A stretch of DNA of 52,962 nt from Methylococcales bacterium (GTDB lineage Bacteria > Pseudomonadota > Gammaproteobacteria > Methylococcales > Methylomonadaceae), in NCBI GenBank assembly GCA_030654015.1, contig JAURYI010000001.1, positions 1-52,962 on the forward strand. Reading direction: 5' to 3'. The stretch's first letter is position 1, and every line of letters begins with the position of its first letter. The position numbers were made by a program, and so were the translations under genes. Shown piece by piece: positions 1-9,188 of this stretch. Under the pieces are notes generated by a model that was given only the letters and a program-made list of their open reading frames with translations, was not told the DNA's origin and searched no databases.

Positions 1-277
1 TATTAACATAAATTCTCCAAGAAGCTGAAACAGTGTTTTCAAACATTTTCCACTCCTCATCGACAGGCGCGGCGATATAAACAGGTATTTCTACCAGTCG
101 TGTTGAATAATAGAGCAACCGACCAGTGCAATTAACGACAGTCTTTTTTTTATTGACGAACTCAGCAAGCTCATCGTGATGAACACTTGGCGCATCGTTA
201 CAATCGTCAGATTTGTTTTTATATTCTACAAATCCGCTACAGCGTATACAACGAAATAGGTGGATATAGTTAGCCAT
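1..277 (-). CDS. Hypothetical protein, 3' end cut by the window edge
   Basis: An open frame runs on the minus strand from an ATG at 277 to the window edge with no stop (92 codons visible). A good ribosome-binding site (AAGGA) lies a few bases upstream of the ATG. The product begins MANYIHLFRCIRCSGF and has a CxxC pair at residues 10 and 13 plus cysteines near 26 and 51, which could bind metal. The visible part has no signal peptide or membrane segment. I do not recognise the family. It is the next gene after clpV on the same strand, so it may belong to the T6SS transcription unit, but that is inferred from position only. Confidence 0.6.
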   Translation of the reverse strand, partial: MANYIHLFRCIRCSGFVEYKNKSDDCNDAPSVHHDELAEFVNKKKTVVNCTGRLLYYSTRLVEIPVYIAAPVDEEWKMFENTVSASWRIYVN

Positions 278-496
278 ACTTTTTTTCCTTCAAAAATAGA
301 GAAATTATTGGTGGTAATAAACATTGAGTAATTGGCATACAAACCTGAGTTTATAATCCGTCATATCAAAAATATATAAATCACTCAGTATTTAGAATTA
401 CCAAATTATTTTGTAGGATAGGTAGAATGATAACAAACCCCTATCCTTCGTTAATTGTTAAATGCCCTATACAATTAAAAATTATTTTTCATATTC

Positions 497-3229
497 CTAC
501 CCTCCCCGCACATCAAACCCAAACCCAAACTCCCCATCCTGCACGTTCACATGAACGCGCTCAATGGGTTCACCTGACATCATCCGTAATAAAAACTCTT
601 CACTGATACGCGGTAACAGGGTATTGGTCAAAATAGCATCAATCATCCGTCCGCCACTTTCCAATTCGGTGCAACGACTGGCAATCAATTTCACTACTTC
701 ATCATCATAAGTGAACGGCACTTTATGACTTTCCATGATGCGTTTTTTGATGCGTCCGAGTTGTAGGCGGGTAATCGCACAAATCATGTCATCGCTGAGC
801 GGATAATACGGAATCACCACTAAACGCCCTAATAACGCAGGCGGGAACACTTTTAACAGCGGTTCGCGCAGGGCTTTGGCGATGTCTTCGGGTTCGGGCA
901 TCAGGTCTGGGTCTTTGCACAGGTTCATAATCATGTCTGTGCCTGCGTTAGTGGTGAGCAGTATCAGGGTGTTTTTAAAATCAATCACCCTGCCCTCGCC
1001 GTCTTCCATCCAGCCTTTATCAAATACCTGAAAGAATATTTCATGCACGTCTGGATGGGCTTTTTCCACTTCATCCAATAACACCACGCTGTACGGTCTG
1101 CGTCTGACCGCTTCGGTCAATACGCCGCCTTCGCCATAACCGACGTAACCAGGAGGCGCGCCCTTTAGGGTAGAAACAGTATGCGCTTCCTGATATTCGC
1201 TCATGTTGATGGTAATAACGTTTTGTTCACCGCCATATAAGGTTTCCGCGAGTGCCAACGCCGTTTCGGTTTTACCGACCCCTGACGTACCCGCCAGCAT
1301 GAATACGCCGATGGGTTTGTTGGGATTATCAAGACCTGCGCGGGATGTTTGAATGCGCTTGGCTATCATGTCCAGCGCGTGACGTTGTCCGATAATGCGC
1401 TGTTCGATGTTATCGGCAAGATGAATGATGGTTTCAATTTCATTTTTCACCATACGCCCGACAGGAATACCTGTCCAATCACCGACCACAGAAGCCACCG
1501 CTTGGGCATCAACACTGGGTAAAATGAGCGGTGATTCGCCTTGTAATTCGTGCAGTTTGGCTTGCAAGTCTTTCAGATCTTCCAGCAATTGTTCACGCGA
1601 TACAGGGTCAGCCGTTGTATCGGCGATAGCATCGGCGGCTTTTTCTAACTCGCTGTCTGTGCCTTCCACTTTGCCGATTAACGCGCGGAGTTGGGCGCGT
1701 ATATCGAGGATGTTTTTCACTAAATCGCGTTCAGAAGTCCAGCGTTGTTCCAAGCCAACTAAGCGTTCTTTTTCTACCGCTAATTTTTCAGCGGCTATCG
1801 TTTCACGGTCTTTTATATCAATGCCGACGGTTTTTTCTCGGGCAATAATGTCCAGTTCGGTATTCAGCGCGTTAATGCGTTTGCGACAATCATCCACTTC
1901 CGCAGGCACAGCGTGTTGGCTGATAGCTACCCGTGCAGCGGCAGTATCTAATAAACTGACTGATTTATCAGGCAATTGTCGGGCTGGAATGTAGCGGTGC
2001 GATAATCTGACCGAGGCTTCAAGGGCTTCATCCAATACTTGTACTTGATGGTGTTTTTCCATGACCGAAGCCACACCGCGCATCATGAGTATGGCTTTTT
2101 CTTCACTAGGTTCATTGACTTGTACCACTTGAAAGCGGCGCGTTAAAGCAGGATCTTTTTCGATGTGTTTTTTGTATTCGGCAAAGGTGGTAGCGGCAAC
2201 GGTGCGTAATGTGCCACGCGCCAAGGCGGGTTTTAATAAGTTGGCGGCATCACCTGTACCCGCCGCGCCACCTGCACCGACCAGCGTATGCGCTTCGTCG
2301 ATAAATAAAATAATCGGTTTTTCCGAAGCCTGTACTTCGTCAATCACTTGGCGCAAACGGTTTTCAAATTCGCCTTTCATGCTCGCGCCCGCTTGTAATA
2401 AGCCGACATCCAACGTGCGCAAGGTCACATCACGCAAGGAGGGCGGTACATCACCCGCGACAATTTTTTGCGCAAAGCCTTCAACAATAGCGGTTTTTCC
2501 TACGCCCGCTTCACCTGTCAGTATCGGGTTGTTTTGCCGGCGACGCATGAGAATATCAATCACTTGGCGAATTTCTTCATCACGTCCGACGATAGGATCC
2601 ATTTTGCCAGAGCGGGCTTGTTCGGTTAAATCCACGGTGAATTGTTTCAGGGCTTGTCCTTTGCCCATTTGCGCGGGTGACATCGCGCCGCTGGCTTCAC
2701 CGGGTACTGCACCACCGCCGACCTGAAAGCCGTCACTTGCCGTTAAACCGTGTTCGGGTGAGCCGCTTAACACCTCATCAAAACGGTCGGTTAAGGTTTC
2801 GACTTTGATTTTTTCAAATTCTTTGGAAATGCTGGTCAGCGCGTGGCTTAATCCTTTGGTTTTCAATATGCCGACAATTAAATGCCCAGAGCGCACTTGT
2901 GATTCCCCGAACATCAACGTGCCGAATACCCAGCCGCGTTCCACTGCATCTTCAATATGTTGCGATAAATCGGAAATGGAGGTTGAGCCGCGTGGCAAAC
3001 GGTCTAGGGAGTCGGTGAAGTCTTTGGCTAAACGTGAGGGATCGAGATTAAACTGGCGGATAATTATGTGTAAATCAGAGTTTTGTAATTGCAAAATCTG
3101 GTGTAACCAATGCACCAGTTCAACATAAGGATTACCGCGCATTTTACAAAATACCGTGGCACTTTCTATGCCCTTGTAACAAACGGGGTTAAGTTTGCCA
3201 AACAAGGCGACTCGGCTGATTTCGGTCAT
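497..3229 (-). CDS. tssH: T6SS disassembly ATPase TssH/ClpV
   Basis: This is a 910-residue AAA+ ATPase of the ClpV family, which pulls contracted TssB/TssC sheath apart so its subunits can be reused. An N-terminal helical repeat domain covers roughly residues 1-165. The first nucleotide-binding domain has Walker A GEAGVGKT at 239-246 and Walker B ending in FIDEAHT near 309-315. A coiled middle domain follows, then a second Walker A (GTSGVGKT, about residue 650) and the C-terminal D2-small domain. Length and position at the distal end of a full tss operon favour ClpV over housekeeping ClpB. The ATG at 3229 has an AAGGA Shine-Dalgarno sequence. A separate ClpA is encoded at 34.7 kb. Confidence 0.95.
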   Translation of the reverse strand: MTEISRVALFGKLNPVCYKGIESATVFCKMRGNPYVELVHWLHQILQLQNSDLHIIIRQFNLDPSRLAKDFTDSLDRLPRGSTSISDLSQHIEDAVERGWVFGTLMFGESQVRSGHLIVGILKTKGLSHALTSISKEFEKIKVETLTDRFDEVLSGSPEHGLTASDGFQVGGGAVPGEASGAMSPAQMGKGQALKQFTVDLTEQARSGKMDPIVGRDEEIRQVIDILMRRRQNNPILTGEAGVGKTAIVEGFAQKIVAGDVPPSLRDVTLRTLDVGLLQAGASMKGEFENRLRQVIDEVQASEKPIILFIDEAHTLVGAGGAAGTGDAANLLKPALARGTLRTVAATTFAEYKKHIEKDPALTRRFQVVQVNEPSEEKAILMMRGVASVMEKHHQVQVLDEALEASVRLSHRYIPARQLPDKSVSLLDTAAARVAISQHAVPAEVDDCRKRINALNTELDIIAREKTVGIDIKDRETIAAEKLAVEKERLVGLEQRWTSERDLVKNILDIRAQLRALIGKVEGTDSELEKAADAIADTTADPVSREQLLEDLKDLQAKLHELQGESPLILPSVDAQAVASVVGDWTGIPVGRMVKNEIETIIHLADNIEQRIIGQRHALDMIAKRIQTSRAGLDNPNKPIGVFMLAGTSGVGKTETALALAETLYGGEQNVITINMSEYQEAHTVSTLKGAPPGYVGYGEGGVLTEAVRRRPYSVVLLDEVEKAHPDVHEIFFQVFDKGWMEDGEGRVIDFKNTLILLTTNAGTDMIMNLCKDPDLMPEPEDIAKALREPLLKVFPPALLGRLVVIPYYPLSDDMICAITRLQLGRIKKRIMESHKVPFTYDDEVVKLIASRCTELESGGRMIDAILTNTLLPRISEEFLLRMMSGEPIERVHVNVQDGEFGFGFDVRGG

Positions 3230-3278
3230 TTTGGTGTCCTTTTTGTTATAGATTTAATTGACAGTTGTGTAGATTAGG

Positions 3279-3308
3279 GTGGCGATAGCCAACATAAACC
3301 CACGCCAC
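3279..3308. repeat. Imperfect inverted repeat between clpV and the caspase-like gene
   Basis: The arms GTGGCG (3279-3284) and CGCCAC (3303-3308) can pair in the 125-base gap upstream of clpV. The surrounding sequence resembles a degenerate REP-type intergenic element. A second short inverted repeat (AATCGCT at 3333-3339 and AGCGATT at 3350-3356) overlaps the stop codon of the upstream gene. Neither is followed by a convincing T-run on the minus strand, so I do not call a terminator. Confidence 0.35.
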
Positions 3309-3354
3309 TCATGTCGGATTATATTATTCCGCAATCGCTGTACAGTCGTAGCGA

Positions 3355-4275
3355 TTAAACAGGAACAGTAAACTTAAGATCATCCTGCATGGCACAAAAC
3401 TCATTGATATTCATTATATTTCCAGAAGGATCAAATATTTTAGGCACACAGAAGCGATCAAGAATATCGATATAATTTTTCGGGTATCGCTTGTTTTTCA
3501 AAGTAACTGTTGGAGCAACAATATAACAACCAGATGCTTTCGCAGCTTTGCTACAAAACTCATTATTATTTCCAATGAAACATCCCCCGAACCAAATAAC
3601 ACATTGCTCAGCCACCTTCCCTTTCAAAGAGCTGAAAATATTCTCAACATTTCCAATATCAATATAAATTTTTTCGTTTTCACCAGCCGCAAAAAGACAA
3701 AGATCCCTAAAATTTGTGGATGTCTTAGGCACAAGCCCTCCATGACAAGCAATCATAATGTGATTAACACCAGATGGAATCCCACTTAAAAAACTTAATA
3801 TATTTCTAGTTGCACCACTGCTATTAAAAATATCTGTTTTATCTCCAATATATGCGCGGGCATCAGGTGAAGTTATCGCGTATGTTTTATCATCAAGCTT
3901 CGTCAGCGATATTTCATTTTCGCGAGGCGCACGCCGTCCCAACACCTCTATTTGAATTGAGACATTATCAACTGGTGTAAATTGATCTGTATCAAAGAGA
4001 TAAATCATTGTAAAACCACTTTGGTTTGCATAGAATTTAACAGTCCCTTGCCCCTTATTTATTGTAGTTTTTACTCCCTTTTTACCCTTTTCAGTATGAC
4101 CCAAAACCACGGTCGGATTATTGGATGTCGCAGTTAGTCCAGCGACCATATTTGCAACGTTTATTTCCGCGAATGCCCATTCCCGTACATTCATTTTCCA
4201 AAAATAACCGTTTTCGGTAACAAAGCACTTCTTTTGAGGAAAATTAGGGTGTTTAACAAATTTTACTGATGGCAT
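3355..4275 (-). CDS. Caspase-like (clan CD-type) cysteine peptidase candidate inside the T6SS operon
   Basis: This 306-residue protein is not a known core T6SS subunit. Residues about 45-115 look like a beta-rich, Ig-like segment. The C-terminal half contains IMIACHGG with His178, then 53 residues later VIWFGGC with Cys232. Each follows a hydrophobic strand, and the His-Gly plus Gly-Cys pattern is that of caspase, metacaspase and CHAT peptidases (clan CD). No signal peptide is visible. The gene lies between tssG and clpV on the same strand, and its codon use is visibly more AT-rich than its neighbours, as expected of a cargo gene. A T6SS-delivered or self-regulatory protease is an inference; the dyad might also be non-catalytic. 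Confidence 0.7.
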   Translation of the reverse strand: MPSVKFVKHPNFPQKKCFVTENGYFWKMNVREWAFAEINVANMVAGLTATSNNPTVVLGHTEKGKKGVKTTINKGQGTVKFYANQSGFTMIYLFDTDQFTPVDNVSIQIEVLGRRAPRENEISLTKLDDKTYAITSPDARAYIGDKTDIFNSSGATRNILSFLSGIPSGVNHIMIACHGGLVPKTSTNFRDLCLFAAGENEKIYIDIGNVENIFSSLKGKVAEQCVIWFGGCFIGNNNEFCSKAAKASGCYIVAPTVTLKNKRYPKNYIDILDRFCVPKIFDPSGNIMNINEFCAMQDDLKFTVPV

Positions 4276-4371
4276 GATAAATCCTTCCTATTTAGGTTGC
4301 TCAACAAAAAGTGGCAAACAGAAAAATCTATCCGCCATACATAAAACATCCAAGTTAATAAAAATCATTCT

Positions 4372-5400
4372 TTAAAGCCTACCCCAAAACGGATTCAGCC
4401 TTAAATCATTCGCATCCAATTCACTACTACGTTCACCCAGCCACGATGTCCAGCCCAGATGCGTGTTTTCGCCCAGTTGCGCACTTGGTACTTGGTCTTT
4501 TTTTAGCACTAGATTAACGTCCCAGCTCAGTTCATCGCCGATATAATTGCGGATAATGGCGGTCAGTTGTTCGAGTCGGTAGCCGTCGGGTAATAGGCTC
4601 AGGTATTCGGTTAAGTTCAAAGAATCAAAACGTATGCGGAATTTATGCTGGCAGCCCCAGACTTGTGATCCTAGAATTGCAGAGCGTCCCAGTTCGCCTG
4701 TTAAAGGGCTTTCGCCGAGTCGGGTTAAATCGGACGGCTGAATGGTCAGCCATTCACCGACAAACTGTTCAATACTGACGTTCAGGCGAAAATAATCGGC
4801 GAGTAACGCGGTTAAACCTTCGGCGGATTTACTGCGACTGGATAAAAAACCTGTGTAGTAGGATTTGGCAAGGTCGGGCATGGCATCGCGCTCGCGCAAG
4901 GCGGGTAAGCCGAAACCTGCGAGTGAGCCGATGTAGGTGGAAAATTTATCGGTGTTGGGGCGGTCAAAACTGACAGTCGGTTCGGTGTTTGCCCACGCCC
5001 GATAAAACAGGCTAATCATCCGATGATGAAACATATCGGCAAATCCTGCCAATGTGTAATCGCGGTGATAATGAATTCTTTCGTGGATATATTCGCTTAA
5101 ATGCGTGGGCATCGGACCGTTAGTGCCGAACAAGCCAAAGAATCGTTGTTTTAAAATCGGCATCAGCCCCTGTGGGCGTTTGCTGAAAGACGTGAGTGTC
5201 GCGGTTTCAAAGGTCAGGGAAACGTGTTGCCCTAATCTTATCGGCGGTTCGTGAATCGGGCGTTGTGCTTGTCCGAAACGGGCTTTATCTTTATAGGCAC
5301 ATTCCAGCAGACGCATGACTTGAAAAAAGCCAAAACGCTGCGGGTTTTGTTGCAGTGCAGCTTCTAAAGCAGCTGCCGCTGTCCCAGTCTCATCTGCCAT
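4372..5400 (-). CDS. tssG: T6SS baseplate protein TssG
   Basis: This 342-residue protein of the TssG (ImpH/VasB) family is a wedge component of the T6SS baseplate together with TssE, TssF and TssK. The N-terminus has the typical FFQVMRLLE segment followed by PPIRLGQH, and the middle has the family pattern of a globular domain with repeated proline- and tyrosine-containing loops. The ATG at 5400 overlaps the end of tssF by 37 bases, which indicates translational coupling. The order tssE-tssF-tssG is the usual one. After the stop there is a gap of about 95 bases before the caspase-like gene. Confidence 0.93.
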   Translation of the reverse strand: MADETGTAAAALEAALQQNPQRFGFFQVMRLLECAYKDKARFGQAQRPIHEPPIRLGQHVSLTFETATLTSFSKRPQGLMPILKQRFFGLFGTNGPMPTHLSEYIHERIHYHRDYTLAGFADMFHHRMISLFYRAWANTEPTVSFDRPNTDKFSTYIGSLAGFGLPALRERDAMPDLAKSYYTGFLSSRSKSAEGLTALLADYFRLNVSIEQFVGEWLTIQPSDLTRLGESPLTGELGRSAILGSQVWGCQHKFRIRFDSLNLTEYLSLLPDGYRLEQLTAIIRNYIGDELSWDVNLVLKKDQVPSAQLGENTHLGWTSWLGERSSELDANDLRLNPFWGRL

Positions 5401-7241
5401 CGCATTATTTCTCCACGGTCGCTGGTTTTTAGTACGGTTTCGGTAAATGAATTTAAGGAAACATATTGAGCAAAAAATTGTTCCAGCACCATGCCTAATA
5501 AAAACACGCCACTGCCTTCAAATGCTGATTCATCAACTGTCAGGGTTATTTCCAGTCCGCGTCCAAATACAATAGGCCCTGCGGTATTGATACGCCTGAC
5601 GATGGGTTTGGATTGTATGGACAATACGCCTTCTATTTGTTTACGAAAACTGCAATCGCTGTTATCGCCATATAAAGACAATAAACTGCGTAAGGCAGTC
5701 GCGCCTTCTTTGTCATTGTTATTAATGAGCGATAAGTAATTGAGTGATAAGTGATTAATCAGTTTCCATGCGGTATCTTTATGCGCGTTGGATGGGCGCG
5801 GTTTGGTCGGCCCAGACAGACAGCGGATGGATTTAACGGGCGCACCGGTTTGAATGGTGAAATCAGTGTCGCCGATGCCGATAGGCAGTTGCAACGGTAA
5901 ATCACGGTTGGTGCACAGTGTTTCCAGCCCCAGTTGTCTTAATTCACTGTTAAACGGGGCTTCATTCGCATCGACAATAGAAATATAAATTTCATTACCG
6001 ATATAACTGGAACGCGGGCCTTGCAGTTTTTGTTTGGTGGACATGACACGCGGCGAACGAATCACCGAGTAATACGCCCGCTGTTGCGTATGCCTAGCAT
6101 CGCTACTGGCTTGATAAAACGGTAAAAACGTTTGTTGATCATCGGCGGTTGCACCAAAACCAGTGACATCTGTAATTTGATAGACCTCGTAGTCTAATGG
6201 GCGCGTGCGGTCGGGAACGATATGGTATTCGTTGGTTTGATGGGTTAAGTGAATTCTGTCCGCACGTTTAGGAAAGACGTTAATTGCAGGACTGCAAAAC
6301 AACGCAAACCGCGAGGCATCCACTTCATTGACCAGTCGTGGATTGCTCCTATTCAAAAGAATGATAATGTCGATTTCATTGCCTTCACATTGCTGTAACG
6401 CGGGTTGTAATTGTGTCAATTCAGCAAACATATAGCGTTCTGGAAACGCGAAATATTCCTGTAATAGCCGATAACCCTGAAATGAACGCGGTGTGTAGGG
6501 CAGTAAGGCTTCCTCGGAGGTAAAGCCTACGGGTAACACCGCTGAGTGTTTGATGATGTGTTGCCACGCCAGCGGACGGTTGGTCGGTTGCACGACAATA
6601 CCTATACTATTGGCTAACAGTTGTTCGTAAATCTGCATCGGTAATTCACCGACACCACGCAAATACAGCGGCAAGTTATTCAGTTTAATCTGATTGAAAT
6701 TTAAGCCCGCCGTAGTTTTTAAGCGTAGACGAATGGCGGCTTTGAGTCCGTGTACACTGGGTACGCCCAGATTGGCGACTGCGCCCACGCCATTAAGATA
6801 TTCAGCTTCTATTAATTCGATAGGCCACAGAGTCAAATCATGCGCGGTGCGGTATTCACAGGCGGTTTGCTCGCCTTTGCCAATGTGACTGCGTAACGCA
6901 GTGGCTTTGGAAATTAAAAAACCTTCATTCAGCGAGCCTTCCATTAAATCAGGCTGCAATTGCACCACTGCCATAGACGGCGTGGGCGACAGATAATGCG
7001 GATACACCATGTCCAGCAAATGCTGGGTAAAACGCGGAAACTCCGCATCAACTTTCAATTGTACGCGGGCAGACAGATAGGCAAAACCTTCTAATAATCG
7101 CTCCACATAAGGGTCGGCGCATTCAAAACCGTCCAGCCCTAAACGCCCCGCAATTTTGGGGTATTCGAGAGCAAACTCACCCGCCATTTCGCGGATATGT
7201 TGTAGTTCATGATTGTAGTATTTGAGTAATCGAGGATCCAT
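5364..7241 (-). CDS. tssF: T6SS baseplate protein TssF
   Basis: This 625-residue TssF (ImpG/VasA) protein is the largest wedge protein of the T6SS baseplate. The frame stays open 37 codons further upstream to 7352, but that extension lies inside tssE. The family-typical start MDPRLLKYYNHELQHIRE begins at the ATG at 7241. That ATG lies four bases after the tssE stop and has an AAGG-containing Shine-Dalgarno region, so I chose it. The end overlaps tssG. The conserved N-terminal motif with FALEYPKIAGRLGL is intact. Confidence 0.94.
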   Translation of the reverse strand: MDPRLLKYYNHELQHIREMAGEFALEYPKIAGRLGLDGFECADPYVERLLEGFAYLSARVQLKVDAEFPRFTQHLLDMVYPHYLSPTPSMAVVQLQPDLMEGSLNEGFLISKATALRSHIGKGEQTACEYRTAHDLTLWPIELIEAEYLNGVGAVANLGVPSVHGLKAAIRLRLKTTAGLNFNQIKLNNLPLYLRGVGELPMQIYEQLLANSIGIVVQPTNRPLAWQHIIKHSAVLPVGFTSEEALLPYTPRSFQGYRLLQEYFAFPERYMFAELTQLQPALQQCEGNEIDIIILLNRSNPRLVNEVDASRFALFCSPAINVFPKRADRIHLTHQTNEYHIVPDRTRPLDYEVYQITDVTGFGATADDQQTFLPFYQASSDARHTQQRAYYSVIRSPRVMSTKQKLQGPRSSYIGNEIYISIVDANEAPFNSELRQLGLETLCTNRDLPLQLPIGIGDTDFTIQTGAPVKSIRCLSGPTKPRPSNAHKDTAWKLINHLSLNYLSLINNNDKEGATALRSLLSLYGDNSDCSFRKQIEGVLSIQSKPIVRRINTAGPIVFGRGLEITLTVDESAFEGSGVFLLGMVLEQFFAQYVSLNSFTETVLKTSDRGEIMRWQMRLGQRQLL

Positions 7242-7245
7242 TGCC

Positions 7246-7746
7246 TTAACCTTTATCAATAATTTCCATATTGCCTGTTTCCAAATCCAGCTCGGTTCTG
7301 AGATACAGACGTAAGGGTAACGGTTGCGCCCATAGCTCGCCTTCAATATCAAAGGTCATGGCATTGTGATTCATTTGCGATTCTGAAGCCGATACTTTTA
7401 CCACTACGGATTCGGGGGAAATTCTGGGTTCAAAGTCCCATATCGCCTGGCGTATTTGCCGTTGTATTTCAGGAACATCGGCACTGGAAATGGTTGTTCC
7501 TACTAAATCATGGACACCAAAATTAACCACAGAATGACTGACCAACGGATAGTCATCCAGATTTTGAATCGTGTCCAAGGTACTGGTATTTAATAACCAC
7601 GCCAAATCGCGTAATACGCATTGCCGCAGTTTCGTTATGGATAACACCCGTTGTTCGCGCGATTCTTGCAGTTTATCAGGCGCGTCATCAACCAGTCTAT
7701 CCAGTAGCGAGGGTTGCAGACGTTCTTTTTGGGTTAATTCCGCCAC
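7246..7746 (-). CDS. tssE: T6SS baseplate protein TssE (gp25-like)
   Basis: The 166-residue product has a gpW/gp25 lysozyme-like fold signature. It includes LRQCVLRDLAWLLNTS near residues 41-56, followed by a conserved VxNFGxxDL-type motif and a C-terminal beta region. TssE links the baseplate wedge to the sheath. The start is a GTG four bases after the tagJ stop, and the stop is four bases before tssF, so tagJ-tssE-tssF are tightly linked. Some TssE proteins carry an EFE-type sheath-initiating motif, but I cannot place one confidently here. Confidence 0.92.
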   Translation of the reverse strand: MAELTQKERLQPSLLDRLVDDAPDKLQESREQRVLSITKLRQCVLRDLAWLLNTSTLDTIQNLDDYPLVSHSVVNFGVHDLVGTTISSADVPEIQRQIRQAIWDFEPRISPESVVVKVSASESQMNHNAMTFDIEGELWAQPLPLRLYLRTELDLETGNMEIIDKG

Positions 7747-7750
7747 GAAC

Positions 7751-8545
7751 TTATAGCTCGGCAGTAAAATTTATTTCGCGAATATCCATCAGCGCGTAGT
7801 CGTTTTCATTGGTACTTAATAAACGCTGCCCTGAGCCGATAAAGGTATCGTTATTTAACGCTGTCCATTCGGTTTTGCGGGCAAGGCGCAGTGCGTCATC
7901 CGCTGACGTTTCCGAGTTCGGGTAACGGGTGGGAATCAAGCCAAATGCTTCGCCGCCATTTGTCCAGACAAAATGGGCGGGCATCCACACCACATCACGC
8001 AAATCGGCAGGTTCTTCAATGTGAATTTGCCCGATTTGCTGAAAAGGAATCCAGTAATAACGACCATTCACAATGGCTTCCAGCACAGGTCCCAAGCGGG
8101 CATCGGCATCGGCTATCCACTCAAAGGCTTCGCCGTTAATCGTGCCAGAAGTCGCAGGTGCGAGTTCAAAGGCTTGCTCGCGCAAGGTTTGTGCTTCTTG
8201 ATGCTGTCCTTGGGCGTTTAATGTCAGAGCTTGTTGTAATAAGGCAATCCATTGGCTGGGCTGACCAAATACCAACGGCGTTTTACTGCCTTGAAAAATT
8301 TGTTTGCGTAATACTTCACAGCTAATCGCTTCTCGATAGGTTTGTACCATAGCGAGATTAGCGGCATCCAAATCACCTGCGACATTGAGTTGGGCTAAGG
8401 CTCTATCCCAATCGCCCTGTACGCAGAGCAACTGAAATAAAAACGTTCTGAGTTTGGCATTCGCAGGATTTTTTCGTATGTCAGCTTGTAGAGCCTGTAA
8501 CGCCTCGTTTGGCTGACCTTCTCGAATAAACTGTTCGGCAATCAT
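7751..8545 (-). CDS. tagJ: T6SS accessory protein TagJ (ImpE/SciE family)
   Basis: This 264-residue ImpE-type protein has TPR-like helices over about residues 1-130 (pattern QPNEALQALQADIRKNPAN). A C-terminal domain contains the family's PFQQIGQIHIEEPADLRDVVW segment. TagJ homologues bind the N-terminus of TssB and are thought to modulate sheath disassembly by ClpV. The ATG at 8545 has AGGGG upstream. A terminator-like hairpin separates it from hcp, so its transcription may depend on read-through. TagJ occurs only in a subset of T6SS clusters, typically those that also carry FHA and phosphatase genes, as here. Confidence 0.9.
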   Translation of the reverse strand: MIAEQFIREGQPNEALQALQADIRKNPANAKLRTFLFQLLCVQGDWDRALAQLNVAGDLDAANLAMVQTYREAISCEVLRKQIFQGSKTPLVFGQPSQWIALLQQALTLNAQGQHQEAQTLREQAFELAPATSGTINGEAFEWIADADARLGPVLEAIVNGRYYWIPFQQIGQIHIEEPADLRDVVWMPAHFVWTNGGEAFGLIPTRYPNSETSADDALRLARKTEWTALNNDTFIGSGQRLLSTNENDYALMDIREINFTAEL

Positions 8546-8591
8546 GCGTAATCCCCTGAGTTTTTTAATGGCTGTTTCGGTCTATCGACAC

Positions 8592-8625
8592 AAAAATCCC
8601 CTCTTCGTGAAACTAACGAAGAGGG
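8592..8625 (-). terminator. Intrinsic terminator / attenuator downstream of hcp
   Basis: A perfect 10-bp stem (arms 8599-8608 and 8616-8625, CCCTCTTCGT with its complement) with a 7-base loop is followed on the minus strand by a run of five T. It lies just after hcp and before tagJ. In mid-operon it probably lowers expression of the distal genes relative to hcp. Confidence 0.75.
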
Positions 8626-8663
8626 AATTAATGCAACATTGTTATCGGTAAATTGGTAACTGC

Positions 8664-9158
8664 TTAGCCAGATTTTTCATTTTTCTCTATATTCCAGGCA
8701 CAAATGCCACCAGAAGCAGTCTTACCTTTATCGTCCTGTAGGAAGTATTCAAATTTTACTTCAGCAAAATTAACAGTTACGTTTTCCGTCAGACGGTCTT
8801 CCCCACCACTACCACCTGTGGAAACGGAGCTAATAATGCACCTTTTCAGTGTAATTTCTATGTATTTTTCTTGTTTCTCTCCTGCTTTACGGCATAGCAA
8901 TTTAATTTCAGGGATGTGCGTACCGCCGCAACAGTGCAACATAATAGCGGGCGTTGCTTTATCCACCCACTTGGTAAAGGAAATATCCTGCACATTGACT
9001 TTACCTGAACCACCGCCGCCGCCTACATGAAACGAACCTGATTGTGACATTCCCCAGCTCCATGCCAATATATCAATATCGTTCGTTTTACTTTGGGCGG
9101 CATCTTTGGTTTCACCTTTAATTTTGTCACCCATATTGATGAACATATCTACAGCCAT
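8664..9158 (-). CDS. hcp: T6SS tube protein Hcp (TssD)
   Basis: The 164-residue Hcp-family protein assembles into hexameric rings that form the inner tube of the T6SS and is released on firing. It starts MAVDMFINMGDKIKGET, and the family-typical WSWGMSQSGS motif is near residues 32-41. A glycine-rich loop with HVGGGGGSGKVNV follows, then the beta-barrel. The ATG at 9158 has a clear GAGGA Shine-Dalgarno sequence. Terminator-like hairpins lie on both sides, so the gene appears to be its own expression unit within the operon, in line with the high copy number of Hcp. Confidence 0.95.
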   Translation of the reverse strand: MAVDMFINMGDKIKGETKDAAQSKTNDIDILAWSWGMSQSGSFHVGGGGGSGKVNVQDISFTKWVDKATPAIMLHCCGGTHIPEIKLLCRKAGEKQEKYIEITLKRCIISSVSTGGSGGEDRLTENVTVNFAEVKFEYFLQDDKGKTASGGICAWNIEKNEKSG

Positions 9159-9188
9159 TTTCTTATCCTCATGCTTTAGTTGTACTTC

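Noticed and set aside
1425-3128. Three plus-strand open frames opposite clpV
   Set aside because: They are antisense to a well-supported ClpV, have no family resemblance or ribosome-binding sites, and arise from its codon bias.
7242-7352. N-terminal extension of the TssF frame
   Set aside because: The 37 codons lie within tssE and do not resemble TssF; the conserved MDPRLLKYYNHEL start with its own Shine-Dalgarno sequence is at 7241.
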